From an uncultured Trueperaceae bacterium (GTDB lineage Bacteria > Deinococcota > Deinococci > Deinococcales > Trueperaceae), in NCBI GenBank assembly GCA_913062675.1, contig CAJXWR010000003.1, positions 1 through 64,000 of the forward strand: a stretch of DNA of 64,000 nucleotides, in the 5' to 3' direction. Under the pieces are notes generated by a model. The model ran no database searches and was not told the DNA's origin. It saw only the letters and a program-made list of their open reading frames with translations. Of the stretch, positions 28,480 through 37,724 are shown piece by piece. The stretch's first letter is position 1. The number at the start of each line of letters is the position of its first letter. Position numbers and translations under genes: made by a program.

Positions 28480-29924
28480 ACCCAGACGCTCAACGTCCAA
28501 ACCTGCTTTTCATCATGACGGACCAACAACGCGCCGAAACGATCGAGGATGCGAGCGCATGCCTGATGCCGAACGTCCGCGCCTTGGCTCGCCACGGAAC
28601 GCGCTTCGAGCGTGCCTACGCGCCCAACCCGATCTGTTCTCCTACGCGTGCCAGCCTCTTCACGGGCGTGTTCCCCCACTCGCATGGCGTGACCGACGTG
28701 ACGCACGCCCTCCCACCCGGGCGAGGAGAACTGGATCCGTCGTTGCCCCTTTGGCCGCGGCACCTACAGGACGCGGGGTACGCCACGGCGTACTACGGCA
28801 AGTGGCACGTCGAACGGACCGATGCGCTGGAGCGCTTCGGCTTCGATGAGCATGAAGTGGAGTTGAAACTCACGGGTGTTCAACAGCATGACGGTCCCCT
28901 CGATCCACGCGTGGGAATCGAACAGCCGGGCTATGCGCCGTTTCTGCTCGCGGGTGTGCCGTCCGATGCATCCGAGGGACCCACGTCGGAGGACGCGCTG
29001 TTCGCCTCGGCCATGGACTTCATCGACCGTGCAGAGCGACGCGGTCAAGCATGGGCAACCTTCATCAGCGTCGAACCACCGCACGACCCCTACGTGCCAA
29101 GCCGCGAGGCATACGACCGGTACGAAGGTGTCGACCTGCCGGTCCCCGTCACATGGCGTGCCGAGAGCGAGGACGTCCCCGAGGTGTACGGCAGGATTCG
29201 GGAAGCCTGGAGCGACCTGTCGGACGAGGACGTCCAACACGCGATTCGCTGCTACTACGCGGGATGCAGCATGATCGACGATCAGGTGGGGCGCGTCGTG
29301 GAGCACCTCGAGCGTCTTGGGGCATGGGAACGCACCATCGTCGTCTTCACGTCGGACCATGGCGACTACTTGGGTGCGCACGGTCTGTTTCTCAAGGGCG
29401 TCGCAGCGTACGAGGAGGCGTACCGCGTTCCCCTCGTCATGGCGGGGCCTGGCATCAGCCAGGGACATGCCGTGACGGACCCAGTCAGTTTGGTGGACGT
29501 CGGAACGACCGTGACGCGGCTGCTGCTCGATCAGGACTTCGGGCCGCACGGCCGCGACCTGACCCCGCACCTCACGCGGTCACCCGGCGCTCCAACCGGT
29601 CCCGTGTTCGCGGAGTTTCACGGGCAACGGTTCGGGTATACCCAACGAATCGTGTGGGAAGGCGCCCACAAGTACGTCTTCAACGGTTTTGCCCGTGACC
29701 AACTCTACGACCTTGCGTCCGATCCACACGAGCAACGAAACGTGATTGACGACCCTTCCTACGCGGAGATTGCCGAGCGTTTGGCCATGCGCATGTGGGC
29801 GCATGCCAAGAAGACGGGCGACTGGACGTTCGCCGATGCGCAGTACGGCATGTTCCGCTTTGCACCCGTAGGTCCCGAAGGCACGGTTGCCGACCCACCT
29901 CGACAGAACGGAGATCCATCATGA
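28476..29924 (+). CDS. Sulfatase family protein with CSPTR active-site motif; no evident signal peptide (the 27189 ORF start is spurious)
   Basis: [84 protein letters not shown]. Confidence 0.94.
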   Translation: [482 protein letters not shown]

Positions 29925-30757
29925 CGACGTCCCTCGATTCGTACCGACCCGACTTCTCCCTGACCAACCGCACGTGCATCATCACGGGGGGCACCGGCGT
30001 GCTCGGCACCGTCATGGCGCGTAGCGTGGCGGCCGCTGGCGCCAACGTCGTCATCGTGGGGCGCAGGGCTGAGGCGTGCGCATCCGTGGCGAACTCGATC
30101 GAAGCGGCGGGAGGGTCTGCCTTGGCCGCTCCAGCCGACGTGCTGATTCGAGAGCAACTCGAAGAGGTGCGCGAGCGCACGCTGGAACGTTTCGGAGCGA
30201 TCGACGCGCTCGTTAACGGCGCAGGGGGCAACGTTCCAGCGGCCACGCTCGGTCCCGACGACACGTTCACCGCTCTCGATGCGGACGCGATGCGTGACGT
30301 GATGGACCTCAACTTTCAGGGCACGTTCCTTCCGACGCAGATCTTCGTGCCGCCGATGATCGAACGCGGAACCGGATCGATCGTGAACATCTCGTCAATG
30401 GCGACGGTGGGTGCCGTCACCCGCGTCGCGGGCTACTCTGCAGCGAAGGCGGCAACCGAGAACTTCACGCGATGGCTTGCCGCGACGTTGGCGCTGCAGC
30501 ATGGCGATGGCCTGCGCGTCAACGCGCTCGCCCCTGGGTTTTTCGTGGCGGAGCAAAACCGCCGATTGTTGCTCAATGAGGACGGCAGCCTCACCGAGCG
30601 GGGAACGGCCATTATCGCCAACACGCCCATGCGACGCTTTGGCACACCTGACGAACTGTTGGGGGCCCTGATATGGCTCCTCAGCGATGCGAGCCGCTTC
30701 GTGACGGGCTCGGTCGTCACGATCGATGGTGGATTCGCTTCGTTCACGGGGGTGTGA
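29921..30757 (+). CDS. SDR oxidoreductase, second D-mannonate oxidoreductase-like paralog
   Basis: TGGTGVLGTVMARSVAAAGANVVIVGRR, PGFFVAEQNRRLLLNEDGSLTERG shared with the SDR at 10500. Confidence 0.82.
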   Translation: MTTSLDSYRPDFSLTNRTCIITGGTGVLGTVMARSVAAAGANVVIVGRRAEACASVANSIEAAGGSALAAPADVLIREQLEEVRERTLERFGAIDALVNGAGGNVPAATLGPDDTFTALDADAMRDVMDLNFQGTFLPTQIFVPPMIERGTGSIVNISSMATVGAVTRVAGYSAAKAATENFTRWLAATLALQHGDGLRVNALAPGFFVAEQNRRLLLNEDGSLTERGTAIIANTPMRRFGTPDELLGALIWLLSDASRFVTGSVVTIDGGFASFTGV

Positions 30758-30777
30758 CGCCGGTTCGACCCGCCCAG

Positions 30778-31956
30778 TTACGCGGTTGCGTTGGCGCGTT
30801 CGTCATGCACGACGACCCCACCACGAATCACCATCATCGGGCGCGTCAACACCCGCATGTCCCTCCGCGGGTCTCCCTGCACGACGAGGACGTCCGCATG
30901 CGCTCCCGTCCGCAGGTGGCCCACGTCCGCGAGGCGAAGCAACTTGGCAGCGGAGGACGTCGCGGCACGCAATGCATCGTCGGTCGGTACGCCCGCTTCG
31001 CTCATCAGGCGAATCTCATCTGCAAGCGTGCCCGGAGCGTAATCGGTCCCTGCCACGATGTGGAGTCCAGCCGCCAACGCATGCTGCATGCTTGCGTGCT
31101 GCGCCTCGCGTGCCTCACGAGCAAGCTGGGCCATCGCTTCCGATGGCGTGGCGTCACCAAACGGCACGCGCTCAGCCACCAGCCACGGAACCGTCATCGT
31201 CGGCACCCACATGACGCCATGCGCTGCCATGACGTCCGCATCCTCGCGCGACATCCAGTAGCCATGCTCGATGGACGTGACTCCCATTCGTGCGGCGGTC
31301 TGCAAGCCCGGTCCACCCATGACGTGGGCGGCGACGGGCGCGGATCGATTCCTCGCGACGTTGCACGCGGCCTGGATCGATGCGGCGTCCATGAGCAACC
31401 CGCGTGCGTCGGTCCCTTGCGAACTCAGTCCACCACTCACCATCAGCTTCACGCCGTCTGCACCCAGCTCGAGTTCCCTTCGGGCTGCCTGGTCGGCAGC
31501 GTCCGGACCGTCACACGCATGCCCCATCCAGGCGCAGTGCCCATCGGTCACCGTCAACGGCGTTCCGTACTGGACGATGCGCGGTCCGGTCCAGTCGGAC
31601 GCGTGTTGCCGTTCCGCCCAGACGTGATTCCGGCCGCGAAGTTCGCCCAGGTCTCGGACCGTGGTGACGCCCGCCTTGATGTGGATGCGAGCGCTCTGCA
31701 TCATCACGTCATCCAACGCGACATCCGTCATGCCCGCAGCATTCGGGTGGAGGGGTGGAATACCGAGGTGCGTGTGCGCATCGACCAGGCCAGGAAGAAT
31801 CGTGGCGTCTTGATCACGAAGATCCACCACGACGCCGTCTCGTGCCGGTCGCTCCACCACCAAACCACCCTGCAGGTGGATCGGTGCATCGATCCACGCA
31901 TCGCCATCCCAACAGCGCGCCCCGAGCAGCGTCATGGAGGACGGCGTCATGCGCAC
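30778..31956 (-). CDS. Amidohydrolase family protein (imidazolonepropionase/prolidase-like)
   Basis: TILPGLVDAHTHLGIPPLHPN, AGVTTVRDLGELRG, VAAHVMGGPGLQTAARMGVTSIEHGYWM, IVAGTDYAPG. Confidence 0.85.
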   Translation of the reverse strand: MRMTPSSMTLLGARCWDGDAWIDAPIHLQGGLVVERPARDGVVVDLRDQDATILPGLVDAHTHLGIPPLHPNAAGMTDVALDDVMMQSARIHIKAGVTTVRDLGELRGRNHVWAERQHASDWTGPRIVQYGTPLTVTDGHCAWMGHACDGPDAADQAARRELELGADGVKLMVSGGLSSQGTDARGLLMDAASIQAACNVARNRSAPVAAHVMGGPGLQTAARMGVTSIEHGYWMSREDADVMAAHGVMWVPTMTVPWLVAERVPFGDATPSEAMAQLAREAREAQHASMQHALAAGLHIVAGTDYAPGTLADEIRLMSEAGVPTDDALRAATSSAAKLLRLADVGHLRTGAHADVLVVQGDPRRDMRVLTRPMMVIRGGVVVHDERANATA

Positions 31957-31997
31957 CTGGGTACGGTCCCGCTCCGAGCAACGGTGGTGAGTTTGCG

Positions 31998-32801
31998 GTG
32001 ACGAACGGGGCGAGGTACGTACATCTCAGTATCGACGATACCTTCCAGTCGCTCTTCGACCTCGCAATGATGCGCGGATCGTCCCTCGCTGATCACCCGA
32101 CGCTGGGGTTCCTGCACCGCCTTCATGAGCGGTTTGGCGCCTGCATCACGCTGTACGTGTTCCAAGAGGTGAACGGCCGGTCCCTCTGGGAGCTGCCCGC
32201 CTATTTGATGGACCTGTTTGCCGAAACACCTTGGTTGCGGCTCGCCTTTCACGCGACCTCCGAAGCGACGCACGCTCCAGGATGCAGATTGGCTCCTGAC
32301 CGCATGGCGCGCGCCGTGCAGGAGACCCACGAAGCGATTGCCCGCTTCGCCGGGCCGGCAGCGGTGGACGCCACGTTCCGGCTTCACCGCTTTGCTGGCC
32401 CTCGCGCTGCCCTGACGCCAGATCCACCCGAAGGCTGGCGGGTCGTCCTGACGCCGGACGACGATCGCGCGGAGGTGTACGACATGACGCCCCGAGAACG
32501 AAACCTGCTCGCAGCGCAAACGGAGTTCTTCGATGAGGTGCATCGACTCGCGTTCCTTCCGAGCCTGCGTCGCTTCGAGTGCGACGCGCAGCCTGAACGC
32601 ACAATCGAGGCGTGGTGGTCGCGCATGGACGAGCAGGAGCCGCAGCTTCCGGTGGCATGCGTGTTCACGCACGAGCAGCACCTTTCCGACCCGGTCGTTC
32701 AGGACCGAATCGAGCGTGCCATGATGACCGCTACTGCGGCTGGCGCACGACCTGTGTTCCCATCGTCGCTGGTGCGACATGAGAGAGGAGACCACGCATG
32801 A
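31998..32801 (+). CDS. Uncharacterised protein, distant polysaccharide-deacetylase (NodB/WbmS-like) resemblance (GTG start)
   Basis: YVHLSIDDTFQSLFDLAMMRG, FGACITLYVFQEVNG, WLRLAFHATSE; ends overlapping the next gene by 4 nt. Confidence 0.6.
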   Translation: MTNGARYVHLSIDDTFQSLFDLAMMRGSSLADHPTLGFLHRLHERFGACITLYVFQEVNGRSLWELPAYLMDLFAETPWLRLAFHATSEATHAPGCRLAPDRMARAVQETHEAIARFAGPAAVDATFRLHRFAGPRAALTPDPPEGWRVVLTPDDDRAEVYDMTPRERNLLAAQTEFFDEVHRLAFLPSLRRFECDAQPERTIEAWWSRMDEQEPQLPVACVFTHEQHLSDPVVQDRIERAMMTATAAGARPVFPSSLVRHERGDHA

Positions 32802-33622
32802 CGCACGCATCTGCGTCCAACAAGCAGCGCCTGCTCGTCACGGGTGCGGCCGGTCGGGTAGGCACCGTTCTTCGGCCGTACCTTCGTGAACGATTCGACC
32901 TGGTGCTTTTCGATCGCGTCGCTGCGCTGGACGCCACGCACGACGAGCAAGTCGTCGTGGGGGATCTCGGGTCGTACGATTCGGTTTCGAGTGCGATGGA
33001 GGGTTGCGACGCGGTCGTGCACCTTGCGTGCGTGCATGGACTCGACTTGACGTTCGATGCGTCGCTGGAGGGGAACGTGCGAGGCACGATGCACGTGCTC
33101 GATGCTGCCGTGGAGCACGGGGTGAGGCGGCACGTGTACACGAGCAGCCATCACGTATTCGGACTTCACGACGCAAAGACGTTTGACGCGTCCCACGCTC
33201 CCTTCGCGCCCGACGGTCACTATGCACTCGGCAAGGCGTTCGGGGAATTGGCGTACCGCAGCCACGGCATGCGTCACGGATGGCGCACCATGGTGATTCG
33301 GATTGGGAATGCGGCCCCCCGTGTACCGGATGCTCGCGCGGGGCGCATGTGGGTCAGCGCACGCGACTTGGCTGACCTCGTGCGCATTGGCTTGACCTCA
33401 CCCGACGTGGAGTTCGACGTGGTGTACGGCGTGTCCAATTCGCAGCACCCGCTCTTCGACAACGATCGCGCGCATGCGCTTGGCTACGAGCCACGCGATT
33501 GGGCCGAGGATCATTGGGCGGACGACTTCCTCTCCGATGCAGACATGCCGGACGAGCTCGGTGGACGCTTCGTGGGTGGGGCGTACGCCGCCCATTCACC
33601 CGTTCCAACGGGGACGAAGTGA
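32798..33622 (+). CDS. udh: NAD-dependent epimerase/dehydratase family, uronate dehydrogenase-like
   Basis: LLVTGAAGRVGTVLRPYLRERFDLVLFDR, VVHLACVHG, YTSSHHVFG, YALGKAFGE, LFDNDRAHALGYEPRDWAEDH. Confidence 0.75.
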   Translation: MTHASASNKQRLLVTGAAGRVGTVLRPYLRERFDLVLFDRVAALDATHDEQVVVGDLGSYDSVSSAMEGCDAVVHLACVHGLDLTFDASLEGNVRGTMHVLDAAVEHGVRRHVYTSSHHVFGLHDAKTFDASHAPFAPDGHYALGKAFGELAYRSHGMRHGWRTMVIRIGNAAPRVPDARAGRMWVSARDLADLVRIGLTSPDVEFDVVYGVSNSQHPLFDNDRAHALGYEPRDWAEDHWADDFLSDADMPDELGGRFVGGAYAAHSPVPTGTK

Positions 33623-34719
33623 TGAAGATTCAAGCCGTCAAGACGCACCTGCTCGAAATCCCGTTCCATGATGGCGGAAAGGGTGAGGGTATTGGGCCGA
33701 CCACGTGGAAGCAGCTGGACCTGCTTCTCGTGGAGGTGCACGACGAGCAAGGGAACGTGGGGTGGGGCGAGGGATTCGGATACTTCGTCACCCGGTCGAC
33801 GCGCGGAATCGTGGATCGGTTGATTGCACCCACGCTCGTGGGCGAAACGGTCGTTGACGTGCCTGCGTGGAACCGTATGGCGCAGCGCCGGTTACACCTG
33901 TTTGGGCGATACGGCGTCACCTTGTTCGCCATCTCCGCGGTGGACATCGCCCTGTGGGACCTCGCGGCCAAGCGTGCGGGCGTGCCGTTGAGCCACCTCT
34001 TGGCGCGAGGGGGGGTGCGCCCGAGCGCACCGTTCTACGCGAGCCTCGTGCGTTATGCGGATCCCGCCTTGGTGGCGCGCATCGCGCGGGACGCCCTCGA
34101 TGACGGGTTCACGTCGTTGAAGTTGCATGAGATTGCGATGCCGGAGCTGGACGCCGTTCGCAGCGCAGTCGGTCCGGACGTCCCCATCTCGGTCGACGTG
34201 AATGCGAACTGGTCGTTCGAGGAGACGGAGGCGTTCTTGCCCACGTTGGAGCGTCTGCCTACCTGGTGGCTCGAGGAACCCATCTTCCCTCCCGAGGACG
34301 GTACACGTTTGGCGCGGCTGCGCGGTCGCGGCGTACCCATCGCGGCGGGCGAAAACTGGTCGACGTCGGTGCAGTTCGAGGAAATGGTGCGGTTGGGTGC
34401 GGTGGACGTGCTGCAACCGAGCGTGACGAAGGTAGGTGGGATCAGCGAGTTTCTCGCGATTGCCGACCTGGCCGAGGCGCATGGCCTACCGTTGCTGCCA
34501 CACTCACCGTACTTCGGTCCCGGCTTTTTCGCGAGCCTTCACCTGGCTGCGGCACTGGACCAGGTTCGTGAACTCGAGTGGTTGTACGTGCAACCCGAAG
34601 CGTGGATTGCACCCATTGCACGGTCGCAACGTCAACCCTGGCACGTGGACGTGCCCACCACCCCAGGCATCGGGTTCGAACCCGACCCGGTCGTGATGGA
34701 ACGGTATCGCGTCGAATGA
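33622..34719 (+). CDS. Mandelate racemase/muconate lactonizing enzyme family protein (enolase superfamily), second copy
   Basis: AISAVDIALWDLAAKRAGVPLSHLLA, FTSLKLHEIAMPELDAVRSAVGPDVPISVDVNANWS, WWLEEPIFPPED, AAGENWSTS. Confidence 0.9.
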   Translation: MKIQAVKTHLLEIPFHDGGKGEGIGPTTWKQLDLLLVEVHDEQGNVGWGEGFGYFVTRSTRGIVDRLIAPTLVGETVVDVPAWNRMAQRRLHLFGRYGVTLFAISAVDIALWDLAAKRAGVPLSHLLARGGVRPSAPFYASLVRYADPALVARIARDALDDGFTSLKLHEIAMPELDAVRSAVGPDVPISVDVNANWSFEETEAFLPTLERLPTWWLEEPIFPPEDGTRLARLRGRGVPIAAGENWSTSVQFEEMVRLGAVDVLQPSVTKVGGISEFLAIADLAEAHGLPLLPHSPYFGPGFFASLHLAAALDQVRELEWLYVQPEAWIAPIARSQRQPWHVDVPTTPGIGFEPDPVVMERYRVE

Positions 34720-35762
34720 ACGGGAAGGGTTCCGAACTTGTCGGGATTGCAGCGGACGCACCCGAAGCGGGCGCATGCTGCGGCCCGTCTCGCGATTCCT
34801 GCACGGGACCTGTAACGGAACCGTCCCATCTCTCGGGCGAGCGTGGTACCTCGGGTCCGATAGGTGGCGAGGGGCCTGAGATGCACGACGTGGAGGCGCA
34901 CGCACGGCGTGGGCTTGCCGACCGCGTGGCGATACCAGCCGGTACGTTTTGGATGGGGACCAATGAGCCAGGTTTTCCGGACGATGGAGAGGGCCCTCGT
35001 CGGCGGGTGCGTCTCGATCGTTTCTGGATCGATCGCCATGCCGTGACGAACCTTCGGTTTCACACCTTCGTGCAGGAGACGGGGTTCGTGACGGATGCGG
35101 AGCGGTTTGGTTGGTCGTTCGTCTTCGCGTCGTTCCTGCCTCCAGGTGTTCCCGTGGGGCCATCGCCAGCGGCAACGCCCTGGTGGCGCAAGACGATGGG
35201 AGCGGATTGGCGTCACCCGTTCGGTCCCGGAAGTAGCCTCGAGGGGCGCTGGGATCACCCGGTCGTGCACGTCAGTTGGAACGATGCGCGTGCGTTTGCG
35301 CAGTGGGCTTCGGGCGCACTCCCGACGGAAGCCCAGTGGGAGTACGCCGCGCGAGGTGGGGTCGATGGTCGCGTGTTTCCTTGGGGAGACGCCCTCGAGC
35401 AGGACGGGGTTCATCGGGCGAACGTCTGGCAAGGCGTATTTCCCACGATGAACAGTGGCGAGGATGGGTTTGTGGGAACGGCACCCGTGGACGCGTACGA
35501 ACCCAACGGGTTTGGTTTATGCAACGTGGTGGGAAACGTGTGGGAGTGGTGTTTCGACGCATTCGAGACCGTACATGATGGGCGGCCGGCGTCGAACCCG
35601 CGCATCGATGCACCCCACGGCACGCGGGTCATGAAGGGCGGTTCGTACCTGTGCCACGACAGTTACTGCAATCGCTACCGGTTGGCTGCGCGCACGCACG
35701 GAGAGGTGGAGGACGGAACGGGCCACGTCGGGTTTCGCGTGGCGTACCCGGCTACCTCCTGA
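34716..35762 (+). CDS. Formylglycine-generating enzyme / SUMF1-family sulfatase maturase
   Basis: RVAIPAGTFWMGTNEPGFPDDGEGPRRRVRLDRFWIDRHAVTN, HPVVHVSWNDARAFAQWASGALPTEAQWEYAARGG, GNVWEWCFDAF, RVMKGGSYLCHDSYCNRYRLAAR. Confidence 0.95.
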   Translation: MNGKGSELVGIAADAPEAGACCGPSRDSCTGPVTEPSHLSGERGTSGPIGGEGPEMHDVEAHARRGLADRVAIPAGTFWMGTNEPGFPDDGEGPRRRVRLDRFWIDRHAVTNLRFHTFVQETGFVTDAERFGWSFVFASFLPPGVPVGPSPAATPWWRKTMGADWRHPFGPGSSLEGRWDHPVVHVSWNDARAFAQWASGALPTEAQWEYAARGGVDGRVFPWGDALEQDGVHRANVWQGVFPTMNSGEDGFVGTAPVDAYEPNGFGLCNVVGNVWEWCFDAFETVHDGRPASNPRIDAPHGTRVMKGGSYLCHDSYCNRYRLAARTHGEVEDGTGHVGFRVAYPATS

Positions 35763-35784
35763 CCCCGGGCCATGGGCGTCGGGT

Positions 35785-36777
35785 TTAGCGCTGCACGTCA
35801 GCCGCGAGTCCGTCCTCGAGTAGGCGCGCGATGACGTCCCCGTCGAGGCGTGGAAGGTCTCCATCCAGCGTGCTCTTGTAGCTGGCGCATGCGACCCCCC
35901 AGCGCAACGCGCGGGGTACGGCGTCGTTCGGGTTGGGCGCCTGCGAGAGGACGTGCAGAACGCCGGCAGCGAACGCGTCGCCCCGACCGATGCGGCCGCG
36001 CTCAAGGCTTTCGAGCGCGGGGACGTCCGTTCGCTCACCAAGAACGTTCACGCCGGTCGCACCACCTGCACCTCGGGTGACGATGCGCACCGCGTGGGGT
36101 GCCAGGTCGCCGAGCGTGGCAAGGATCGCCTCCATGGATGCGCGTGGTTGGCCCATCCACGTGCACACGTCGCGTTCGGCGACGAGCACGACGTCCGCCT
36201 CGCCCAGCATGGGGGTCGCACGCTCGAGCAGTGCGCTGGCTTCTGGAAGGGACGCTCGTAGATTCACGTCGAAACTGCGCTTCACGCCGCGCCGTCCCGC
36301 TTCGTCCCACATGCGCTGCACGGCAGCGACGGGTGCATTGGCGATGGAAAGGTTGATCCCCGTCGTGTGAAACCAGGTCGCGTCCTGGAAGACCACATCG
36401 AGCGTTGCATCGGTGAGGTGATCGACCTGGAGCCTCGAGAAGGCGGATGCTTCGCGATCGTAAATGACGGAACTGGGCCGGATGCCCGCGCCGGGCTCAA
36501 GGTAGTACGTTCCGAGTCGCCCGTCACCAAGCAAGACGGTCGACGTATCCACGCCGGTGGCGCGCAGATCATGGAGCAGGGAGCTGGCGAATGCATGGCC
36601 AGGAAGACGCGAGAACCACCGGGCGTGAGTCCCGAGGCTGGCAAGGCCCACGGCGACGTTCGCCTCGGCGCCGCCAGGATGGGCCGTGAAGCTTCGCGCC
36701 TCCGTCATTCGCGTACCGCCGGGTGGCGTGAATCGGATGAGGCCTTCTCCGAAGGTGACGACGGTACCGCGGCCCAT
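35785..36777 (-). CDS. kdgK: PfkB-family sugar kinase, 2-keto-3-deoxygluconate kinase-like
   Basis: VVTFGEGLIRFTPPGGTRMTEARSFTAHPGGAEANVAVGLASLG, GRIGRGDAFAAGVLHVLSQ; abuts KDPG aldolase. Confidence 0.88.
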   Translation of the reverse strand: MGRGTVVTFGEGLIRFTPPGGTRMTEARSFTAHPGGAEANVAVGLASLGTHARWFSRLPGHAFASSLLHDLRATGVDTSTVLLGDGRLGTYYLEPGAGIRPSSVIYDREASAFSRLQVDHLTDATLDVVFQDATWFHTTGINLSIANAPVAAVQRMWDEAGRRGVKRSFDVNLRASLPEASALLERATPMLGEADVVLVAERDVCTWMGQPRASMEAILATLGDLAPHAVRIVTRGAGGATGVNVLGERTDVPALESLERGRIGRGDAFAAGVLHVLSQAPNPNDAVPRALRWGVACASYKSTLDGDLPRLDGDVIARLLEDGLAADVQR

Positions 36778-36779
36778 GC

Positions 36780-37559
36780 TTAGGCGTGCTCCATCGTCAC
36801 GACATCGGTGCGGCGCGCGTCCCGGAAGATTTGGATTGCGTCACGGCAGCGTGACTCGAAATCGGTCAACGCGCCTGCTTGCAGATCTCCCGATGGGACG
36901 AGGCTCGAGCCCAACCCAATGGCGGCGGCCCCGGCTGCCGCCCACGCCTCTAGGTCGTCCAACGTGGCGCGAATCCCACCAGTCGGCATGACGCGCAGGT
37001 ACGGCATGGGTGCGAGCAGATTCTTGAGGTGGGCGGGGCCGACGCTGCTGGCTGGGAACAACTTCACGACGACGGCGCCACCACGGTACGCGTCACGCGC
37101 TTCGGTCGGCGTCATCACGCCAGGCACGTACACCACGCCTTCCCGGTGGCAGAGGTCCGCGATGGCCGGATCGAGAAAGGGCGTGACGAGGAAGCGCGCA
37201 CCGTCGCGAATGAGATCCGCGGCTGCATCGACATCAGGAACGCTTCCCGCCCCGACGTGCAGCGTTTCGAGGGGAGCGAGACGCTGGATGGCTTCACGGA
37301 GCGCTGCGGCGGCACCCGTCCGACGCTGCGTGACTTCGAAGAGTCGAATGCCGCCACGGTGGGCTGCCTTGGCCAGGTCCACGAGCGCATCGACGTCGGT
37401 CTCGTCGACCACGGGTACGACTGGCGCTTGCTGCAAGGCATCGAGGATCATGCGTATGGTTGGAGATCGCTCGCTGGTTGGGTCGCTTGGCACGGATCGT
37501 CCTTTCGTGTACCCATCGTGCGTTGACCGCATGGCACGGCGTTTCAACGTGTCACGCAC
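36780..37559 (-). CDS. eda: Bifunctional KDPG/KHG aldolase-like (true start may be 37451)
   Basis: VVPVVDETDVDALVDLAKAAHRGGIRLFEVTQRRTGA, VGAGSVPDVDAAADLIRDGARFLVTPFLDPAIADLC, VVKLFPASSVGPAHLKNLLAPMPYLRVMPTGGI. Confidence 0.92.
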   Translation of the reverse strand: MRDTLKRRAMRSTHDGYTKGRSVPSDPTSERSPTIRMILDALQQAPVVPVVDETDVDALVDLAKAAHRGGIRLFEVTQRRTGAAAALREAIQRLAPLETLHVGAGSVPDVDAAADLIRDGARFLVTPFLDPAIADLCHREGVVYVPGVMTPTEARDAYRGGAVVVKLFPASSVGPAHLKNLLAPMPYLRVMPTGGIRATLDDLEAWAAAGAAAIGLGSSLVPSGDLQAGALTDFESRCRDAIQIFRDARRTDVVTMEHA

Positions 37560-37668
37560 GTCTTATGGCGCAACGATAGCAGGGTGTGGAAGTTGCCGCG
37601 CACGCCGCGAGGTCGGTGTCGTCGGCGCCTGGACGCTGCAGCTTTCATGCCACGACACCGCACCCATG

Positions 37669-37687
37669 TGGTATGACCATTTGACCA
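37669..37687. promoter_or_regulatory. Predicted FadR-type GntR operator TGGTATGACCA plus adjacent half-site TTGACCA
   Basis: Matches the TNGTNNNACNA FadR-subfamily consensus; lies between divergent eda and gntR genes. Confidence 0.55.
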
Positions 37688-37724
37688 ATGCGCCAATCGT
37701 GACGATGGAAACGGAACGCATGCC

